Source: Planctomycetota bacterium (lineage in GTDB: Bacteria > Planctomycetota > UBA1135 > GCA-002686595). Taken from it: a DNA stretch of 64,000 nucleotides. The notes under the pieces are model-generated. The model worked only from the letters and a program-made list of their open reading frames with translations, made no database searches and had not been told where the DNA came from. This document shows, piece by piece, positions 60,047 through 64,000 of the stretch (positions are counted from its first letter, which is position 1; each line of letters opens with the position of its first letter). The position numbers and the translations under genes are program-made. The stretch is taken from the NCBI GenBank assembly GCA_023150475.1, contig JAKLKU010000013.1:100704-164703 (forward strand). Direction: 5' to 3'.

Positions 60047-61813
60047 ATGACCGACCCCGCGCTGATCGAGAGGATCACCCGTTCCTTGGCGTACATGTTG
60101 CGCCACCAACCCCACGAGTTCGACCTGGAGCTCGACGCCCACGGCTACGGCGACGTCGACGACGTCGTCCGCGCGCTTAACGAACGTCTCGGCGAGGCCG
60201 TCGAGCGTCCGGATGTCGAAGCCGCGATCACGGCCGGCGACCGTCCGCGCTACGAGATCGTCGGCGACAAGGTGCGCGCGCTCTACGGCCACTCGATTCC
60301 GGTCGAGCCCGGCGAGCCGGGGCAGCCGCCCGAACTCCTTTACGTCGGCCTCGGCGCACGCGACGCCGAACGCGCGCTCCAGCACGGACTCTCCGGCGGA
60401 CGTCGGCGCTTCCTGCACCTGGCGCGCTCCGTCGACGACGCGCGCGAGAGCGGGCGTCGCGCCGGCCGCGAGTACGCCGTGCTCGTCGTGCGAGCGACCG
60501 AAGCGTGGGAAGAGGGCGTCAACTTCTACGACCGGCAGGCGCTGTTTTTGTCGGAAGCGATTCCGACGCGCTTCATCGGTCTCCACGCTCGTTATCAAGA
60601 CGGTGAAGATCGCCGGGACGAGCGCGGTTGGTCGCGTCCGCGCGAAGACGCGCCTCGGCGCGAGTTCGACCGCGATCGCGACGACCGGTCCGGCGACCGA
60701 TCTGGCGACCGATCTGGCGACCGGGGCGACGAACGCCGCGGCGAGGGTCACGGCGACCCGCGCGGCGACCGGCGCGGCCGGCGTCGTCGCCGTGGCGGGC
60801 GCGGCCGGGATGGTGCGCACGACTCCGGGCGCGGCGACGCTCCGCGCACGTTCCGCGACGACGCGCCCTCTCACGACCGCGAGGCGCGTGAAGAGGTGCA
60901 CGAAGCCGCGTACGAATCCGACGCTTCCGAACGCGCCAGCGCGGAGCGGCAAGATGATCGTCGCGACGACGATGCGCGGCGCAGTCCCGAGCGCGCGGGC
61001 TTCCGTCACGACTCTCGTGGCGAGCCTGCGCGTGGACCGCGTCGCGACGATCGAGACGACTCGCGCGGCGGCGAGCGGCGCCACGAGCGTCGCGGCGAAG
61101 GCCATCACGGCGCGCGCGACGAACGTCGCGAGCGCTGGCACGACGCCCCGCGCGAGGACGCGCGCCGCGACGACCGCCCGCGTGACGATCGCCCGCGCGA
61201 CGATCGCCCGCGCGACGAGGACCGTCGCGAGTTCCGCGACGACCGGCGCCATGAGCGCCATGGCGATCGTGGCGGTTCACACGGTGGTGGATACGGCGGC
61301 GCGCACGGCGGTGAGCGCCACTCGCGTGAGGCGGGCGCCGCCGGCGGTCGCGCCGGAGACCGCGGCCACGAGATGCGGCCTTTCGAGCGTCGTCGTGACG
61401 AACGACCCGCACGTGCCGATCGTTCCGAACGGCACGACCGTGGCGAGCGTTTCGAGCGGCATGACCGGCATGACCGGCATGACCGGCATGACCGGCATGA
61501 CCGGGGCGAACGTCATGGTCGTCCCGAAGCCGCGCGCGCAGAACAGTCTGCTTCCGGCGCACGCGGAGCACGCCCCGAGCGCGCTCGGCCGGATGCACCG
61601 GCACGGCCGGATGCGCCGGCTCGGCCGGCACAGGCCGAAGGTGAGCCGGGTTCCTTCGGGGTCGGCGTGTTCGGGGAACCCGAGCGCGCGCCGAAGAAGG
61701 CCTCACCGCCGCGCGAAGCACCGCGCGCGCCCGCCCCCGCGCCCAGCGCACCGCCGCCCAGCGTCCGGCCGTCGAACGACGACGAGCTCGGCGGGTTCGG
61801 TGCCGGTCTCTAG
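60047..61813 (+). CDS. KptA/Tpt1-type RNA 2'-phosphotransferase domain with a 400-residue Arg/Asp-rich tail
   Basis: Residues 1-185 match the KptA/Tpt1 fold, which uses NAD+ to remove a 2'-phosphate from RNA: RSLAYMLRHQPHEFDLELDAHGY with the Arg19-His20 pair, DRPRYEIVGDKVRALYGH near 66-82 (Arg68), GGRRRFLHLARSVDDA near 117-132, and VNFYDRQALFLSEAIPTRFIGLH at 158-180. The usual YHGT motif is replaced by YVGLG (99-103), so activity is uncertain. From about residue 185 to 588 the protein is low-complexity Arg, Asp, Gly and His, with repeats such as SGDR x3, DDRPR x3 and RHD x5, ending DDELGGFGAGL. Such a tail would bind RNA or drive condensates (inference). The tail frame stays open with no decay signs. 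Confidence 0.75.
   Translation: MTDPALIERITRSLAYMLRHQPHEFDLELDAHGYGDVDDVVRALNERLGEAVERPDVEAAITAGDRPRYEIVGDKVRALYGHSIPVEPGEPGQPPELLYVGLGARDAERALQHGLSGGRRRFLHLARSVDDARESGRRAGREYAVLVVRATEAWEEGVNFYDRQALFLSEAIPTRFIGLHARYQDGEDRRDERGWSRPREDAPRREFDRDRDDRSGDRSGDRSGDRGDERRGEGHGDPRGDRRGRRRRRGGRGRDGAHDSGRGDAPRTFRDDAPSHDREAREEVHEAAYESDASERASAERQDDRRDDDARRSPERAGFRHDSRGEPARGPRRDDRDDSRGGERRHERRGEGHHGARDERRERWHDAPREDARRDDRPRDDRPRDDRPRDEDRREFRDDRRHERHGDRGGSHGGGYGGAHGGERHSREAGAAGGRAGDRGHEMRPFERRRDERPARADRSERHDRGERFERHDRHDRHDRHDRHDRGERHGRPEAARAEQSASGARGARPERARPDAPARPDAPARPAQAEGEPGSFGVGVFGEPERAPKKASPPREAPRAPAPAPSAPPPSVRPSNDDELGGFGAGL
60690..60728. repeat. 12-bp repeats inside the KptA-type tail
   Basis: Three copies of a GGCGACCGATCT-like unit encode the SGDR repeats of the tail. 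Confidence 0.7.
61170..61222. repeat. 15-bp repeats inside the KptA-type tail
   Basis: Three copies of a GACGATCGCCCGCGC-like unit encode DDRPR repeats. Confidence 0.7.
61459..61505. repeat. 9-bp repeats inside the KptA-type tail
   Basis: Five copies of ATGACCGGC encode the RHD repeats in the gene's frame. The unit being a multiple of three keeps the frame if copies are gained or lost. Confidence 0.85.
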
Positions 61814-61890
61814 CCGTCTGCCCGTGTAGATCGTCGTAGATCGTCCGCGCCGCGGCGTTGTCTGGGTTCCAGGCACGCCGCGGCGATCGT

Positions 61891-62925
61891 TCACGGCCGC
61901 GGGGACGCGCAGAGCATTTCGCTCGCGCTCGCGAACACGCGCTCGACCGTCAGATCGAGCATGCAAGCGTGCCGGACGAGTGGACACGTGCGCCGTCCGC
62001 ACGGCGCGCATTCGGGCCGCTCCCGGATGACTCGATGACGGTCGCCGTACGGTCCCGTACGGCGCTCGTCCGCGGCGCCGAACAAGCCGAGCACGCGCGT
62101 GCCCGTCGCGGCCGCGACGTGCATCGGGCCCGAGTCGGCGCTGATCACGAGCCGCGCGTGCGCGGCGAGGTGCCAGAGCTCCGGCAGCGACGTCGAGCCG
62201 ACTTGGTTCTCCACGCCGCGCGCACCGCGAGCCTCGGCGAGCGCGCGTTCACCAAGCGGCGCTTCCGCGGGACCGCCCACGAACCACGAAGCGACGCCAT
62301 GCTCGTTCGCAAGCCGCGCAGCCAGCGCACCGAAGCGCTCCGCCGGCCATCGATTCGCGCTCTTCGTCGCTCCGACGTGGAGCAGCACGACACCGTTCGC
62401 ATGCGCGGCGATCCGCGCTCGAGCCGTGGCATCGGTGTCGGGATCGAACGGCAGTGCGAATCGCGCGCGTGGAGTTTCGACACCGAGCGCCCGCGCGAAA
62501 CTCAGGTACTGGTCGACCATGTGCTCGTGGGGCGGGCCTTCCTCGATCCGTTCGGCGGCGAGGACCCAGCTCAGTTCCTTGCACCTTCGCCGATCGTAGG
62601 CGAGCACGCGCGTCGCCCCCGACAAACGGGCGAGCCACGCGCTCTTCAGGATCCGCTGCAAGTCGATCGCGAGCTCGTAACCTTGCGCACGGACGTCCGC
62701 GATCCACTCCGCGAGACCACGCAAGCCGCCGCGCCGCGGCAACACGTGCACGCAGTCGACCGAAGGGTGACCGGCAACCAGCGGCCGCGCGAGTTCATGG
62801 ACCGCCCAGCCGATCTTCACTGCGGGATCGTGATCCCGTAGCGCGTTGGCGAGCACGAGCGCGTTGACCACGTCGCCGATCGCGCCCAGGCGCACGATCA
62901 AGATCCGCCGCGGGAGTTTGGACAT
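61891..62925 (-). CDS. GT9-family glycosyltransferase (heptosyltransferase-like)
   Basis: The 344-residue protein has the GT9 opening ILIVRLGAIGDVVNALVLANALR at 8-30, VVLLHVGATKSANRWPAERFGALAARL near 178-204, and LVISADSGPMHVAAATGTRVLGLFG near 258-282, which binds the ADP-sugar donor in WaaC/WaaF. A cluster CAPCGRRTCPLVRHACM near 305 gives four cysteines that may bind a metal. It probably adds heptose or a related sugar to a lipid A core or similar glycan on the inner face of the inner membrane. It is divergent from an LPS-type kinase with a 55-bp spacer. Confidence 0.92.
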   Translation of the reverse strand: MSKLPRRILIVRLGAIGDVVNALVLANALRDHDPAVKIGWAVHELARPLVAGHPSVDCVHVLPRRGGLRGLAEWIADVRAQGYELAIDLQRILKSAWLARLSGATRVLAYDRRRCKELSWVLAAERIEEGPPHEHMVDQYLSFARALGVETPRARFALPFDPDTDATARARIAAHANGVVLLHVGATKSANRWPAERFGALAARLANEHGVASWFVGGPAEAPLGERALAEARGARGVENQVGSTSLPELWHLAAHARLVISADSGPMHVAAATGTRVLGLFGAADERRTGPYGDRHRVIRERPECAPCGRRTCPLVRHACMLDLTVERVFASASEMLCASPRP

Positions 62926-62966
62926 GCGCGGAGATCCTGCCGCAGGGAAGCGCGCGCTTCCACCGC

Positions 62967-62972
62967 TACACT
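62967..62972 (+). promoter_or_regulatory. Candidate -10 element, leaderless, LPS-type kinase
   Basis: TACACT ends 8 nt before the ATG at 62981 and shares its CCGC lead with the glyS promoter candidate. Confidence 0.45.
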
Positions 62973-62980
62973 TCGGCTCG

Positions 62981-63865
62981 ATGCATCCGCTCTCGATCCT
63001 CGGCGAACTACCGTCCGGCTACGTCGTGCACGAAGACGCGCGCGGCGTCGTCGTGCGGCGCGCGGATCTGGCCGAGGCATTCGAAGCGAATGGTTTCGGT
63101 CTCGACGCGCGCAAGGCATTCGCCGTGAGCGACCTGCATGGTCGCCGCACGCTGCACGAGCTCGTCGTCGCGGGCAGCCGCTACGTGATCCGCCGTTACC
63201 ACCACGGGGGCCTGTTGCGTTGGCTGACCGGTGCGCGCTTTCGCGATCCCGAACGGCCCTTCCGCGAACTGACGCTTGCCGCGCGCCTCGCATCGCTGGG
63301 CGTGCGGACACCCCCCGTCGTCGCGGCGAGGGCGCTCTCGGCCGCTGGCGGGGGGTGGTTCCTCGACGTCGTGAGCGAGCGTATCGAAGGTGCCCACGAT
63401 CTCGGCCGGGTGCTCCTCGCCGACACGCGTGGTGAAGTTTCGCTCTCGCGCAGGCGCAACCTCTGTCGTGCCGCCGGTCGATTGATCGCGCGGCTGCACG
63501 CGCTCGGTTTCGTGCACGCCGACCTGACGCCGCGCAACTTGTTGGTTCGCGACGCTCCCGACGAACCCGAACTGTGGGTGCTCGACCTCGATCGCTCGAC
63601 GTTCATCACGGCCCTCGACCTCGATCGCGCCACCGACAATTTGCGTCGGCTACACCGCCACGTCTCGCGGCTCATCCTCGAAGGCCGCGCTCGACTGTCG
63701 GCGACGGATCTGGCTCGCTTCGCCGGCGCCTACGCTCCGGAACGCGCGGAACGACACGCGCTCGTGCGCGCGATCCAAGCCGGGCATCGTCGCTCGCGTG
63801 GGTTGCACAGGACGGGGTGGTTCTTGGAGCGGCACTTCGGAGGCCGCGGCGCCGACGCCCACTGA
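62981..63865 (+). CDS. Lipopolysaccharide kinase-like protein (KdkA/WaaP family)
   Basis: The 294-residue protein has the small-kinase fold used to phosphorylate LPS core sugars: RYVIRRYHHGGLLRW near residue 67 in place of the Lys-bearing strand, FRELTLAARLASLGVRTPPVVAARAL near 90, FVHADLTPRNLLV near 184 with the catalytic Asp, and LWVLDLDRSTF near 203 with the metal Asp. With the divergent GT9 gene it indicates lipid A-core synthesis. Start chosen at the ATG 8 nt after a -10-like hexamer. Confidence 0.9.
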   Translation: MHPLSILGELPSGYVVHEDARGVVVRRADLAEAFEANGFGLDARKAFAVSDLHGRRTLHELVVAGSRYVIRRYHHGGLLRWLTGARFRDPERPFRELTLAARLASLGVRTPPVVAARALSAAGGGWFLDVVSERIEGAHDLGRVLLADTRGEVSLSRRRNLCRAAGRLIARLHALGFVHADLTPRNLLVRDAPDEPELWVLDLDRSTFITALDLDRATDNLRRLHRHVSRLILEGRARLSATDLARFAGAYAPERAERHALVRAIQAGHRRSRGLHRTGWFLERHFGGRGADAH

Positions 63866-63968
63866 TACTGCCTCGCTTCGCTGGCCAGAAAATCCAGGAA
63901 AGGCTGACACCGCGGCGAGTTGAAGCGGTCTGAGCTCGGTGTACGGGGAATTCCCGAGGAGCTCACCG

Positions 63969-64000
63969 ATGCGTTTCCATCCGAAGTTCTGTCCGCTGCC
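63969..64000 (+). CDS. Start of an unidentified gene (runs off the window)
   Basis: An ATG at 63969 follows GAGGAG (63956-63961) by 7 nt, a strong ribosome site, and ten codons (MRFHPKFCPL) are visible before the edge. Nothing can be said of its product. Confidence 0.45.
   Translation, partial: MRFHPKFCPL

Noticed and set aside
60213..61829. Alternative open frame (538 codons) through the KptA-type tail, Thr/Ala-rich
   Set aside because: It begins inside the KptA domain in another frame; the 9-, 12- and 15-bp repeats keep several frames open. The frame continuous with the KptA domain and ending in DDELGGFGAGL is preferred.

Overview
The window is a 64 kb piece of a GC-rich bacterial chromosome with dense, mostly short operons and no tRNA, rRNA, CRISPR array, insertion sequence or phage gene that I can recognise. 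The gene set suggests a Planctomycetota-like organism (inference): a zinc-ribbon membrane Ser/Thr kinase paired with an ECF-type sigma factor, many lipoproteins, FG-GAP and Asp-box secreted proteins sharing a C-terminal domain, several alkaline-phosphatase-superfamily enzymes, a futalosine menaquinone pathway, LPS-type genes (GT9, KdkA/WaaP-like kinase) implying an outer membrane, and two proteins more usual in Archaea and eukaryotes (topoisomerase VI subunit B and a Pus10-type pseudouridine synthase).

Layout. 1-7 kb: 5' part of citrate synthase, an 870-bp gene-free stretch, top6B, an FG-GAP secreted protein, a small zinc-ribbon protein and mqnA. 6.3-17.7 kb: two lipoproteins, then the most striking locus, a plus-strand run of five genes: a ferredoxin/flavin/b-heme membrane oxidoreductase, a 23-CxxCH cytochrome, an outer-membrane barrel candidate, a 7-CxxCH lipoprotein and an 11-CxxCH lipoprotein. 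It reads as a trans-envelope electron conduit. 17.7-24.4 kb: an ATP-grasp ligase coupled to a zinc metallopeptidase, a divergent phosphodiesterase lipoprotein, and the kinase/sigma pair. 24.5-32.8 kb: two RNA-modification-type enzymes, lipoproteins, an AlbA_2-type regulator, mqnE-mqnC and glycyl-tRNA synthetase. 32.9-41 kb: propeller lipoprotein, FAD oxidoreductase, two tandem paralogous lipoproteins, an RNase HII-like protein and lgt. 41-46 kb: methyltransferase, GT-C and GT2 glycosyltransferases and the Pus10-like gene. 46-59 kb: Asp-box lipoprotein, a minus operon (sensor-like protein, MATE transporter, FabZ-like dehydratase, sulfatase), phosphodiesterase plus rhodanese, and an M28 peptidase. 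59-64 kb: a small unknown gene followed by tandem hairpins and an intrinsic terminator, a KptA-type protein with a 400-residue Arg/Asp-rich tail, GT9 and an LPS-type kinase.

How parts connect. Menaquinone genes (mqnA, mqnC, mqnE) supply the likely quinone for the cytochrome locus; lgt would lipidate the roughly 14 predicted lipoproteins, including the surface cytochromes. Nine gene pairs are joined by 4-bp ATGA/GTGA overlaps. Ten or so first genes carry a TAnnnT hexamer only 6-10 nt before the start codon, which points to frequent leaderless transcription. Several gene-free stretches hold short tandem repeats with 9, 12, 14 or 17 bp period.
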